Shown: positions 6,788-15,938 of the stretch, one piece after another
How positions within the stretch are numbered: position 1 is the stretch's first letter
Layout: each line of letters starts with the position of its first letter
Assembly (NCBI RefSeq): GCF_036059255.1
Contig: NZ_CP107947.1
Location: 3,534,001-3,598,000, forward strand
DNA: 64,000 nt
DNA from: Micromonospora sp. NBC_00389
GTDB taxonomy: Bacteria > Actinomycetota > Actinomycetes > Mycobacteriales > Micromonosporaceae
Reading direction: 5' to 3'
Position numbers and translations under genes: made by a program
Notes under the pieces: model-generated
Told to the model about the DNA's origin: nothing
The model's database searches: none
What the model saw: the letters and a program-made list of their open reading frames with translations, nothing else

Positions 6788-9037
6788 CTACGGCGGGCCG
6801 GCGGTCGGATCCGCCGGCCTGCCGAGGCGCTCCAGCAGGTCCCGCACCGCCTGGGTGAACCGTTCCTCGGATTCGCACGGCCAGTGCCCCTGAATGGGTG
6901 GTGGGACGCTGTCGCTGGGCGGGGTCACCACGTCGCGGGGATCTCGCAGGCGGCGGTCCACCGTCGCCGCCGGACCGTCGACGGCCGCCGGCTCACCTGG
7001 CCGGTGGCCGGAGAAGATCCAGCCGCCGATGGCATCGGTGTCGCGCCACAGGTTCACCCACCGCCAGCCGACCCGGCTGCCGACCTCGTGTAGCACCGCA
7101 TCGTTGATGAAGGCGGGGAAGAGCCGCCCGTAGAGTCGGCGCAGCGGTGCCCCTTCGGTGATCAGGGCGACCCGGTTGCCGACCTGCGGTGGCAACTGGA
7201 GCACCGTCGCGGCGACCAGGACCGAACCATGGCTGTGCCCGGTGAGCAGCACCGCGTTGCCGCGGGAGACCAGGTACGTGATTCGTCGGGCCAGCTCCGG
7301 CACGGCTCGTTCGGCGTAGCAGGCCGGTGCGAACGGGTGGGCGGCCCGCGGCCAGAAGGTGCCCAGGTCCCAGAGGACGCCGACGTGCCGCCGGAACGGG
7401 AGGGTCCGATAGCCGAAGATCCCGCCGATGATCAGGCCGAGGATGATCGCCGCGATCACCCAGCTGCCGAACGCGATGCCGAAGGTGACCACGTCGGCCG
7501 GCACGCCGATGTTGCGCTCGATGACGTCGCTCGGGAACAGCTCCAGCAGGCCGATGGTGGTGGTGGCCGTGCCGAGTCCGGCGAGGCAGCTGTAGACCAC
7601 GGCCAACGGCACCAGTTTCTCGGTGAACAGGGCCCGGGCGATCGTTTGCTGCACCTGTCGCAGGCGGGGCGCGGCCTCGGCGGGCGGGTCGGGGAAGTCG
7701 TGCTCGACGATCTTCGCCGCAGCGCGGTACCGCCCGCGGCGGGAGATCAGAATGAGCAGGCCCAAGACGATCAGCGTGATCAGTACCGCCCGGAAGAAGC
7801 CGTAGATCGCCCAGGTGTACGCCCGGGCTGGCACGCTTTCCAGGCCATCTCCGGTCGGCGTATCGCGATCCAGGAAGTCCGCCACCCGGTAGATCAGCTC
7901 GGCGGAGTACGCCACCGCCAGACTGATCGAGGCGGCCACGATCACCAGCGTTCCCAGCCCGAACAGCGGGGTGACGTCCCGCTGCCGGTCCCGGCGCCAG
8001 AGCAGCACGATGCCCAGAGCCACCAGCAGCGTCGTCTGGGCGAGGAACAGGCCGGTCAGGGTCGCCTCGTAGCCGGGCAGGCCGCCCCCCTGAGGCCAGG
8101 GCGCCGGGCTGGCCAGCACGTGGGCCACGACCACGACGGTCAGGATGATGGCGATCGTCCGCAGGGTGCGGGTGATCCCGTCGAGCCGCCGGTCCGTGGC
8201 GGCCCGGTCGATCAGCGGGGGCGTGCAGAGCAGGACCACGCAGACGGCCAGTACGGTCCCGGTGGCCACGGCCAGCGCGATCGTGCCGGCCGAGCGGCTG
8301 GTTGTGGCTCGGGCGGCGAGCAGAGTGACGTCCAGCGTCGCGAACGCCGCCGCGACGTGGATGGAGCGCAGCCGACCCACCAGCGGCTCGGCGTCCCACT
8401 GACCGACCGCACCGAGCGGGAAACCGGAGACCTCCTTCTCGGGTGCGCGAAACGCCTCGAACGTTCTTCCCGGGCGGTTGGTGAGTCGCCAGAGCAGACC
8501 GACGGCGGCGGCCGGGACCAGCGCGAGCAGCGCCAGCCGCAGTCCGACAGGGCGTCCTCCCAACCAGGACAACCAGCTGCGCCCGGCCAGGCAGCGGGGC
8601 AAGGACATGCACTTCCAGGCGAGCAGGTCCAGGGCGACGCCGGCGACGGCGAGCACGTGCAGCACGGTGAGCGTGAGCGCCAGCACCCGGCACAGTGACT
8701 TGACCATCGTCTCGGAGCCAGGGTTCGCCGGGCGCATCCAGATCGCCACATTGGCCAGCATGAACGGCAGCAGGAAAACCAGCGCCAGGGTGCGGGCCAC
8801 GGTCCCGGAGGGCAGGTCACCCCAGCGGTACGCCTCCAGCTTCACCCCGTACGCGCCGGTGTCCGAACGGCACGGGCTGGGTCGGTAGAAGCCCCCACTG
8901 CGGTCGCCCGCGACCTGCGCCACCTGCTGCAGGCCCAACACCTGATCGGCGCTCGCGCTGGAGACCCCGTGCACCCGCAACTCCACGACGTCGCCGGAGC
9001 TGCGTGGCCCGCTCAACGGCGCTGATCCATCCGACAT
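6788..9037 (-). CDS. Large multi-pass membrane protein with C-terminal lipase-like hydrolase region
   Basis: The protein has 749 residues. A short soluble start (VVELRVHGVSSAS) is followed by many hydrophobic segments, including LALVFLLPFMLANVAIW, ALTLTVLHVLAVAGVALDLL and several between ~200 and ~560. The C-terminal ~150 residues are soluble and contain LLTGHSHGS with Ser602 in a GxSxG elbow, then WVNLWRDTDAIGGW, reminiscent of alpha/beta-hydrolase serine enzymes. Whether Ser602 is catalytic is unproven. The ATG at 9037 follows a G-rich stretch; longer readings upstream run into the next gene's antisense. It appears monocistronic. No family was confidently recognised. Confidence 0.65.
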   Translation of the reverse strand: MSDGSAPLSGPRSSGDVVELRVHGVSSASADQVLGLQQVAQVAGDRSGGFYRPSPCRSDTGAYGVKLEAYRWGDLPSGTVARTLALVFLLPFMLANVAIWMRPANPGSETMVKSLCRVLALTLTVLHVLAVAGVALDLLAWKCMSLPRCLAGRSWLSWLGGRPVGLRLALLALVPAAAVGLLWRLTNRPGRTFEAFRAPEKEVSGFPLGAVGQWDAEPLVGRLRSIHVAAAFATLDVTLLAARATTSRSAGTIALAVATGTVLAVCVVLLCTPPLIDRAATDRRLDGITRTLRTIAIILTVVVVAHVLASPAPWPQGGGLPGYEATLTGLFLAQTTLLVALGIVLLWRRDRQRDVTPLFGLGTLVIVAASISLAVAYSAELIYRVADFLDRDTPTGDGLESVPARAYTWAIYGFFRAVLITLIVLGLLILISRRGRYRAAAKIVEHDFPDPPAEAAPRLRQVQQTIARALFTEKLVPLAVVYSCLAGLGTATTTIGLLELFPSDVIERNIGVPADVVTFGIAFGSWVIAAIILGLIIGGIFGYRTLPFRRHVGVLWDLGTFWPRAAHPFAPACYAERAVPELARRITYLVSRGNAVLLTGHSHGSVLVAATVLQLPPQVGNRVALITEGAPLRRLYGRLFPAFINDAVLHEVGSRVGWRWVNLWRDTDAIGGWIFSGHRPGEPAAVDGPAATVDRRLRDPRDVVTPPSDSVPPPIQGHWPCESEERFTQAVRDLLERLGRPADPTAGPP

Positions 9038-9179
9038 CGCCCCCCGAGGTGTCCCGGCAGCCCCTGCCACGCGATCAGCCGCCGAGGCGGGCCCCGCCAC
9101 CCGCGTGGCAGACCGGGGTCTACCCCACCTGGACCAGCCCAATCGTGGCAACAGCGGACGCACTGCGCACGCGCCGCCC

Positions 9180-9228
9180 GCCGGGTGGCCGCCCACGCTC
9201 TCGACCCGGCCACCCGGCTTCCCGGAGC
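9180..9228 (-). terminator. Terminator after the tandem SnoaL gene
   Basis: Twelve-base perfect arms (GCCGGGTGGCCG and CGGCCACCCGGC) surround a 25-base spacer. The hairpin begins 18 bases past the stop of the SnoaL-like gene, which reads leftwards. It separates that gene from the membrane-protein gene. Confidence 0.55.
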
Positions 9229-9246
9229 CGACCCCGGTGGCGAGGG

Positions 9247-10095
9247 CTAGTGCGCCCGGGTGGGCATCAGGTCCGTCCTCGCCAGCCCGGTCTCCAGGTC
9301 GAGCGGGAACGACACGTGCTGGTGGACCATCTCCCAGCCGTGGTCGGTCCGGTGGAACACCCGCGTGCCCCGCGACCAGCTCTCGCTGGTGGTGCCGTCC
9401 TCCTGTTGCGCGGTCATCCGGTTCAGGCCCCATGACACGGCCAGGTCGTCGCGGACGACGACCGCCAGATCGGGAACCTCCCAGGTGACGGTGCCGCCGC
9501 TGGCGTCGAGGCCGCGGGCGCAGACCTCGCGGACCTGGTCCCGGCCGACGTACTCCAGCGGCTGCTCGTGTTCGTACGACACGACGGCCGGGGCGATGGG
9601 CTCCATGAGGCCGTCGAGGTCCTTCGCCGCAGTGGCCTCGAACCAGCGCCGGTGCAGCGCCCGCACCTCGCGTTCGGATTCTTCGCGCTCGCCGGCGCCG
9701 TTGTCGTCGGGGAACGAGTGGTGCTCGTGTGCGACGACCCACGATCCGCCCTCCTTGCGCAGGCCGAGGGTCAGGCGCAGCAGGAACTCCGGCCTCTTCG
9801 CCAGGTCGGCGGGGGTGCCGCAGCGCAGCAGCGCGTGGGCGTAGGCGACGGTGTCGCCCGCGGTGATGTCGAGGCTGGCCAGCTCGAACGTGGCGCCCGA
9901 TGCCTGCCACCGGAAGAAGTCGGGCCAGCTCCGCTCGTACGCCTCAATGCCCTCGACGCCCTGGTATGGCGGGGGGACGTCGTACATGACGATGTCCTCG
10001 GCGTGGTCGGCGAGGACGGCGGGCAGGTCTCCAACCCGGACCGCCTGCGTCCAGCGTTCGATCAGTTCGCGGATCTGTGTCTCGTCGTCGGCCAT
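9247..10095 (-). CDS. Tandem SnoaL/DUF4440-like protein
   Basis: Its 282 residues form two NTF2-like (SnoaL/ketosteroid-isomerase) halves. The first (~1-135) has IRELIERWTQAVRVGDLPAVLADHAEDIVMYDVPPP, ending VVAHEHHSFP. The second (~140-275) has VRALHRRWFEATAAKDLDGLMEPIAPAVVSYEHEQP, ending MVHQHVSFPL. The matching ends show an internal duplication. The fold binds small hydrophobic ligands and is often non-enzymatic. GAGGGGA precedes the ATG. The gene lies 33 bases after an ECF sigma factor that itself has a SnoaL domain, so the two are probably one operon; a shared ligand-sensing role is inference. Confidence 0.8.
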   Translation of the reverse strand: MADDETQIRELIERWTQAVRVGDLPAVLADHAEDIVMYDVPPPYQGVEGIEAYERSWPDFFRWQASGATFELASLDITAGDTVAYAHALLRCGTPADLAKRPEFLLRLTLGLRKEGGSWVVAHEHHSFPDDNGAGEREESEREVRALHRRWFEATAAKDLDGLMEPIAPAVVSYEHEQPLEYVGRDQVREVCARGLDASGGTVTWEVPDLAVVVRDDLAVSWGLNRMTAQQEDGTTSESWSRGTRVFHRTDHGWEMVHQHVSFPLDLETGLARTDLMPTRAH

Positions 10096-10128
10096 GATGT
10101 CCCCTCGTGGGTCGGGTAGCTCTCACCT

Positions 10129-11133
10129 CTACAACCCGCGCGGAGCGACGAACTCATCGCCGCGTACTGACCAACTTTCCTCGTCCTGCCCGAGTTCCAT
10201 GCCGAGGCCGCACATCCGGAGGGTCTCCGGGGTTAGGAACGACACCACCTCGGCGATCATGGTGCCGCGCAGCGCGACGACGTCCAGTGCCGCCGCGGTG
10301 AAGACAGACGTCTCCGGATCCCAGAGGTAGGTCCCGAAGGCGAGCTGCCCGTTCGCGTACGTCGGGACGAACCGCCACCGCACCGCCATCGGGCCGTCCA
10401 GCAGGAACCCTCGGATGCCCTCGTGGCCCTCGTACCACCGGGGCAGCGGCGGCATCGAGTACCGGGCGTCGTCGGTGAGCATCGCCAGGATGGCGTCGAC
10501 ATCGCCCCGCTCCCACGCGGCCACGTACCGCCGGGCCACCTCGCGTACCTTCTCGTCGCCGAGGCCGCTCAACTCCGTCTGCTGGCTGGTGGCGGTCGGG
10601 CGCAGCGCGTCGACCACCCGGCGGGCCCGTTGCAGGGCACTGTTGACCGCCGCGGCGGAGGTGTCGAGCAGATCGGCGACCTCGGCGGCGGGGTAGCCGA
10701 GCACGTCCCGCAACAGCAGCACGGCCCGCTGCCGGCCGGGCAGGTGCTGCAGCGATGCGACGAACGCGAGCTCCAGATGCTCGCGCTCCACCATCCGCTG
10801 CGCCGGGTCCAGTTCCCCGGCGGGGGCCGACCGCCGGTCCGGGTACGGCCCGAGCCAGGCGGTTTCGGCCACTGCCGCCGCCCCCGGCGTGAGGTCGGTG
10901 GGCAACTCCCGGCGCCGACCCCGGCGTTCGATCATGGTGAGGCACCGGTTGGTGGCGATCTTGTAGAGCCAGGCTCGCAGCGTGCCGCGATCCTCGTACC
11001 GGTCCCCGCTCTGCCAGGCCCGCGTGAAGGTCTCCTGCACCGCGTCCTCGGCGTCGTGGAAGGAGCCGAGCATCCGGTAGCAGTGGGCCGTCAGCTCGTC
11101 GCGGTATGCCTCGACCAGCAGGACGAACGTCAC
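10129..11133 (-). CDS. ECF sigma factor with C-terminal SnoaL-like domain (SigG-like)
   Basis: The protein has 334 residues. Sigma region 2 spans ~6-72 ([40 protein letters not shown]). Region 4 spans ~125-178 ([41 protein letters not shown]). A SnoaL/NTF2-like domain (~195-320) follows, as in SigG/TIGR02960-type factors, whose tails modulate activity and replace a separate anti-sigma factor. The GTG at 11133 matches the family N-terminus, and TAGGCT a few bases upstream suggests a leaderless transcript. It is the first gene of a unit with the tandem SnoaL gene and diverges from the FUSC gene. Confidence 0.88.
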   Translation of the reverse strand: MTFVLLVEAYRDELTAHCYRMLGSFHDAEDAVQETFTRAWQSGDRYEDRGTLRAWLYKIATNRCLTMIERRGRRRELPTDLTPGAAAVAETAWLGPYPDRRSAPAGELDPAQRMVEREHLELAFVASLQHLPGRQRAVLLLRDVLGYPAAEVADLLDTSAAAVNSALQRARRVVDALRPTATSQQTELSGLGDEKVREVARRYVAAWERGDVDAILAMLTDDARYSMPPLPRWYEGHEGIRGFLLDGPMAVRWRFVPTYANGQLAFGTYLWDPETSVFTAAALDVVALRGTMIAEVVSFLTPETLRMCGLGMELGQDEESWSVRGDEFVAPRGL

Positions 11134-11245
11134 GGTGGTAGAGCCTACATTCACCACGGCCGACGTCCGGTCGCCCAACGAGCTGACCGCTGGCTGCGGC
11201 GACGGCTGCCAGGATTGATCCGGGCATGGCGGGGTAGGTGCCGCC

Positions 11246-12460
11246 ATGGTCGATGCGGGTCGGCACGAAGCGGACAGGGGAGCCTCGACCCGCACCGACG
11301 ACACCGCCCAGACCGGCCTGGCGGCGATCGTCGCCCGGCTCCGCGGCCGTTCGGCGGCCACCGTGCGGGACCGGTTGCGTCGGGTACGCGCCATGGGCGG
11401 GCTCGCCGTGCAGGCCGGCCTGGCCGCGACGCTGTCCTGGCTGGTGGCGCACGACCTGCTGCACATCTCGCAGCCGTTGTTCGCGCCGATCTCCGCGGTG
11501 TCGACCCTCGCCGCGTCGGTCGGCCAACGCCTGCGCCGCACCGTCGAGCTGATCATCGGGGTGACCGTCGGGGTGCTGATCGGTGACCTGCTGCTCGTCG
11601 TGATCGGCACCGGGTGGTGGCAGCTCGCCGTGGTCGTCGTCCTGGCGATCCTCGTCGCGTTGTTCCTCGTCGGCAGTGCGGCGGTGGTGGTCCAGGCCGG
11701 GGCGACCGCGGTGCTCATCACCACGCTCAGCCCATCCGTGCGTGACCTGGAGATCCCCCGGTTCGTGGACGCGCTCGTGGGGGGAGGGGTGGCGCTGCTG
11801 GTGACCGCGGTGCTGCTGCCGCTGAACCCCCTGCGGGTGCTCAACCGGGCCGCGCGGCCGGCGCTGGATCTCCTCAGCACCCAGCTCGACGCCACCGCCG
11901 GCGCGCTGACCGAACGCGATGCCGCTGCGGCGCGTACGGCCCTGGCCGAGCTGCGGCAGAACAAGGACGAGTTGAAGGCACTCGTCGAGGCGACCCAGGG
12001 CGCCCGGGAGGCCAGCACCCTCTCGCCGGTGCACTGGCACGAGCGGCACGGGCCGGTGGGCCGGTTCGCGCATGCGGCGGAACCGATCGACCGGGCGATG
12101 CGCAACAGCGGGACGTTGATCCGCAGGGCGGTGAGTCTCATCGAGGACGGCGAGCCGGTCCCGGAGCCGATGCCGAGGGCGGTCGCCTGCCTGGCCGAGG
12201 CGGTCCGGCTCCTGAAACGGCAGTTCGCCGTCGGCGACGAACCGCGGCAAGCGCGGGATCAGGCGCTGCGAGCGGTCTGTGCGGCCGGTGACGCCTACCG
12301 GGAGGGGGTCGGCTTCTCCGGTGCCGTCGTGGTCGCGCAGGTCCGAACGGCCGTCAGTGACCTGCTGGTGGCTACCGGGCTGGACCAGGAGGACGCGAAC
12401 CTCCTGGTCAGGCGCGCCTTCGGCGAGTTGACGTCGCCCATCGGGGGCCGCGGGGACTGA
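11246..12460 (+). CDS. FUSC-family (aromatic acid exporter-like) membrane protein
   Basis: The 404-residue protein has about six closely packed hydrophobic segments between residues ~50 and ~195. They include [57 protein letters not shown] and [44 protein letters not shown] is typical of FUSC/ArAE-like proteins. The C-terminal half is soluble and helical ([19 protein letters not shown]). The family is linked to efflux of aromatic acids or to envelope integrity; the substrate is unknown. A poor ribosome-binding site and a close upstream TAGGTG suggest a leaderless start. Confidence 0.8.
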   Translation: MVDAGRHEADRGASTRTDDTAQTGLAAIVARLRGRSAATVRDRLRRVRAMGGLAVQAGLAATLSWLVAHDLLHISQPLFAPISAVSTLAASVGQRLRRTVELIIGVTVGVLIGDLLLVVIGTGWWQLAVVVVLAILVALFLVGSAAVVVQAGATAVLITTLSPSVRDLEIPRFVDALVGGGVALLVTAVLLPLNPLRVLNRAARPALDLLSTQLDATAGALTERDAAAARTALAELRQNKDELKALVEATQGAREASTLSPVHWHERHGPVGRFAHAAEPIDRAMRNSGTLIRRAVSLIEDGEPVPEPMPRAVACLAEAVRLLKRQFAVGDEPRQARDQALRAVCAAGDAYREGVGFSGAVVVAQVRTAVSDLLVATGLDQEDANLLVRRAFGELTSPIGGRGD

Positions 12461-12475
12461 CCGGTTCCTACCTGG

Positions 12476-12536
12476 TGGCACCATCGTGAGCCAAGGGGTG
12501 TTGCGGCTGAGCCAAAGTGGTGCCATGATGGTGCCA
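12476..12536 (+). promoter_or_regulatory. Operator cluster overlapping leaderless start of the RHH regulator gene
   Basis: TGGTGCCA occurs at 12518-12525 and 12529-12536, 11 bases apart. Its exact reverse complement TGGCACCA lies at 12476-12483. A second repeat, TGAGCCAA, occurs at 12487 and 12508, 21 bases apart. The last TGGTGCCA runs into the ATG, and CATGAT (12524-12529) sits where a leaderless -10 box would. Helical phasing and position fit autoregulation by the ribbon-helix-helix protein encoded directly downstream. Confidence 0.7.
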
Positions 12537-13060
12537 TGGAACTGAGGCCGTACGTCGAGAACCTGCGAAACGAGTTCGCTGTGGCCGCGGAGGGCGTCGA
12601 CCAGGACGGTCGCGCGCTGGCCGAGCGGCTCTTCACCCAGTTGGAGGCGGCGACCCGCCTCACGCTGCTCGAGGCCCTGTCCGACGCGGCCGACGAGATC
12701 ACCCGCGAGCTCGCCCCGGGTTCGGTGCACGTACGGCTGCGCGGTCGCGAGCCCGACTTCGTGGTGACGCCGGCCAGCCCGCCGGTCGACGGCGCTGGCG
12801 AGCAGACCCGCGCGCCCGCGCAGCCAGCGCCGGTGCTCACACCCGAGGGTGACGACGGCGGCACGTCGAGGATCAACCTCCGCCTCCCCGACCACCTGAA
12901 GGCCAGCGTCGAAGAGGCCGCCGGCCGCGCCGGGCTGTCGGTCAACGCCTGGCTGGTGCGTGCTGTCGCCGGCGCCATCGGGGCGGGCGATCCAGATCGT
13001 CGTCCGACCCGCCGGACGGAACCGCGCTCCGGCCAGCACTTCACCGGCTGGGCGCGCTGA
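12536..13060 (+). CDS. HicB-like ribbon-helix-helix regulator
   Basis: The protein has 174 residues. The N-terminal ~65 form a helical region (GRALAERLFTQLEAATRLTLLEALSDAADEITREL), followed by a short beta segment (SVHVRLRGREPDFVV) and a Pro/Ala-rich linker. A ribbon-helix-helix DNA-binding motif lies at ~111-148 (SRINLRLPDHLKASVEEAAGRAGLSVNAWLVRAV), as in HicB-type antitoxins. No HicA toxin gene is adjacent, so it is better read as a transcriptional regulator. Its start codon lies inside repeated TGGTGCCA sites. The downstream DUF4097 and DrrAB-like genes are co-oriented at short spacing and probably co-regulated. Confidence 0.82.
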   Translation: MELRPYVENLRNEFAVAAEGVDQDGRALAERLFTQLEAATRLTLLEALSDAADEITRELAPGSVHVRLRGREPDFVVTPASPPVDGAGEQTRAPAQPAPVLTPEGDDGGTSRINLRLPDHLKASVEEAAGRAGLSVNAWLVRAVAGAIGAGDPDRRPTRRTEPRSGQHFTGWAR

Positions 13061-13134
13061 CCGCGTACCCCTGCTTCTTTCTTCCCGCCGCTCACCTGCA
13101 GCGATGCCCGCTGCCCACATTCCGGGAGACCACC

Positions 13135-13977
13135 ATGCCTGTTTTCGATACGCCAGAGCCCATCTCCGTCCAGATCGACCTGCCCGTCGGCGACGCCTGG
13201 ATCGCCGCGACCGACCGCACCGACACAGTCGTGCGGGTGCGGCCCCGTGACCCGTCGAGCAAGGCCGACGTGAGCGCCTCCGAGCAGACCACGGTCGAGT
13301 TCGCCGCCGGCCAACTGATGATCAAAGCGCCGAAGAGTTGGCGTCGCTTCGGCCCCGGAGCCGGACCCTCGGTCGACCTCCTGATCGAGGTGCCGAGTGG
13401 ATCGCGGGTGGACGCCAAGGCATCCTGGGCGGCCTTCCGCTGCGAGGGGCGGCTCGGCGAGTGCAACGTCAAGACCGGTGGCGCGATCCGGCTCGACCGG
13501 ACCGGGCCGGTGGACATCGACAGCAGCCACGGCGAGGTCACCGTCGAGCACGTCGCCGGATCTGCCCAGGTGAAGGCGTCCTCCGGCAAGGTACGCATCG
13601 GCGTGGTCGACGGCACCGCCGAGATCAAGAACTCTTCCGGCGACTGCTGGATCGGCCAGAGCAACGGCAACGTCCGGCTCAACACCGCCTACGGCGACAT
13701 CGCCGTCGACGAGCCGATGGCCTCGGTGGAGGCGCGCACGGCCTACGGCAACGTCCGCCTCGGTGGGGTCGTGCGGGGGTCGATCGAGGTGCAGACCTCC
13801 TACGGGGCCATCGAGGTCGGCGTCCGCCGCGGGACCGCCGCCTGGCTCGACGTCAGCTCCCGCCATGGCCGGGTGCACAACGCGCTCGACACGACAGACA
13901 GCCCGGGGCAGACCGACGAAACGGTCGAGGTCCGGGCGAGCACCGCCTACGGCGACATCATGATCCGCCGCGCCTGA
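13135..13977 (+). CDS. DUF4097-family beta-strand repeat protein
   Basis: The 280-residue protein is built of short repeating beta strands. Recurrent units include SSHGEVTVEHVAG, SSGKVRIGVVDG, SNGNVRLNTAYGDI, AYGNVRLGGVV and TAYGDIMIRRA. This is the DUF4097 pattern, predicted to form a right-handed beta helix or adhesin-like solenoid. There is no signal peptide or membrane segment, so it appears cytoplasmic here. GGGAGA precedes the ATG. It lies between the RHH regulator and an ABC exporter. The biochemical role of DUF4097 proteins is not established. Confidence 0.85.
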   Translation: MPVFDTPEPISVQIDLPVGDAWIAATDRTDTVVRVRPRDPSSKADVSASEQTTVEFAAGQLMIKAPKSWRRFGPGAGPSVDLLIEVPSGSRVDAKASWAAFRCEGRLGECNVKTGGAIRLDRTGPVDIDSSHGEVTVEHVAGSAQVKASSGKVRIGVVDGTAEIKNSSGDCWIGQSNGNVRLNTAYGDIAVDEPMASVEARTAYGNVRLGGVVRGSIEVQTSYGAIEVGVRRGTAAWLDVSSRHGRVHNALDTTDSPGQTDETVEVRASTAYGDIMIRRA

Positions 13978-14018
13978 TGGACCGCGCACGGCGAGACCGT
14001 CCACGAATCGAGGAGACC

Positions 14019-14971
<953 letters not shown>

Positions 14972-14975
<4 letters not shown>

Positions 14976-15760
14976 GCACTCTCTCTCTTGCCGTCCGTGA
15001 CTCGAGCACGATGCTGCGGCGCAACCTCCTGCACATGCGGCGCTATCCGTCGATGACCCTCATGCTCGTCGGCATCCCGGTCATCATTCTGCTGCTCTTC
15101 GTCTATGTCTTCGGTGGCACGCTCGGCGCCGGCCTCGGGCCCTCCGGCGACCGTGCCCAGTACGCCAACTACGTCACCCCTGGCATCCTGATCATCACGG
15201 TGGTCAGCGGGGCGCAGGGCACCGCCATCTCGATTGCCATGGACATGACCGAGGGCATTATCGCCCGGTTCCGCACCATGGCGATCTTCCGACCGTCGGT
15301 CCTCACCGGCCACGTGCTGGGCAGCCTGTTCCAGACACTGATCAGTCTCGCGGCCGTCACCGGCGTGGCACTGCTGGTCGGGTTCCGACCGACCGCCAAC
15401 CCGATCGAGTGGCTCGCCGCGATCGGCGTCCTGGCCATGATCACCTTTGCGCTCACCTGGCTGTCGGTGGCGCTCGGCCTGGTCAGCGAGAGTGTCGAGA
15501 CGGCGAGCAACCTGCCGATGCCGCTGGTGCTGCTGCCGTTCCTCGGCAGCGGGTTCGTCCCCACCGACTCCATGCCCACCGCGGTACGGTGGTTCGCGGA
15601 CTACCAGCCCTTCACGCCGGTCATGGAGACCATTCGCGGCCTGCTGCTCGGCACCGGGATCGGCAACAACGCGATCCTCGCGGTCGGCTGGTGCGCCACC
15701 ATCTCCGTGCTCTGCTTCTTCTGGGCCAAGGCGCTGTACAAGCGCAGGGCCGCGGGCTGA
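14972..15760 (+). CDS. ABC-2 type permease, DrrB-like
   Basis: This 262-residue membrane protein has about six segments (MTLMLVGIPVIILLLFVYVFGG, YVTPGILIITVVSG, LISLAAVTGVALLVGF, WLAAIGVLAMITFALTWLSVALG, LPMPLVLLPFLGSGFVPTDSMP and a C-terminal one). The second extracytoplasmic region carries the ABC-2 element (PFTPVMETIRGLLLGT). It starts inside the stop region of the DrrA-like gene, giving translational coupling. It should form the transmembrane half of the exporter. A strong terminator follows 20 bases downstream, ending the RHH-DUF4097-ABC unit. Confidence 0.88.
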
Positions 15761-15780
15761 TCCCGGCCAATCCACCGAAG

Positions 15781-15814
15781 ACCGACGGCCCGGCTGACCA
15801 GCCGGGCCGTCGGT
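15781..15814. terminator. Strong terminator after the DrrAB-like operon
   Basis: Two perfectly complementary 15-base arms surround a GACC loop, 20 bases past the permease stop. It lies before the araB promoter. Confidence 0.88.
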
Positions 15815-15883
15815 TCATGCTCGGGTCTGCCGGGAGCACCATGGGCACCCGCGGACGTTGCGAAGCTGTTGCGGGCAGATGTC

Positions 15884-15913
15884 TTGACGGCTTTGGATGT
15901 GAGCGTTAACACT
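15884..15913 (+). promoter_or_regulatory. araB promoter with overlapping LacI-type operator
   Basis: TTGACG (15884-15889) and TAACAC (15907-15912) are spaced by 17 bases. TGTGAGCGTTAACACT (15898-15913) covers the -10 region and differs by one base from the site at 26143-26158 before the ChvE-like gene. The AGCG core with flanking GTG and CAC is the LacI-family pattern. Binding by the LacI-family regulator at 24993-26003 is inferred from linkage. Confidence 0.8.
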
Positions 15914-15938
15914 GGGTCCGTCAACGGTGGAGGTGGAC

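Noticed and set aside
7229..8698. A 489-codon plus-strand frame opposite the membrane-protein gene
   Set aside because: The composition is Gln/Arg/Gly/Asp-rich with no domain. The minus strand encodes clear membrane segments and a GHSHG motif.
12536..13060. HicAB toxin-antitoxin system
   Set aside because: The HicB-like antitoxin fold is present, but no HicA-sized toxin gene lies on either side, so it is called a regulator.
10154..13120. A 988-codon open frame on the minus strand
   Set aside because: It runs antisense or out of frame across the sigma factor, FUSC and RHH genes, with low-complexity Arg/Gly-rich sequence. It is a GC-bias shadow.
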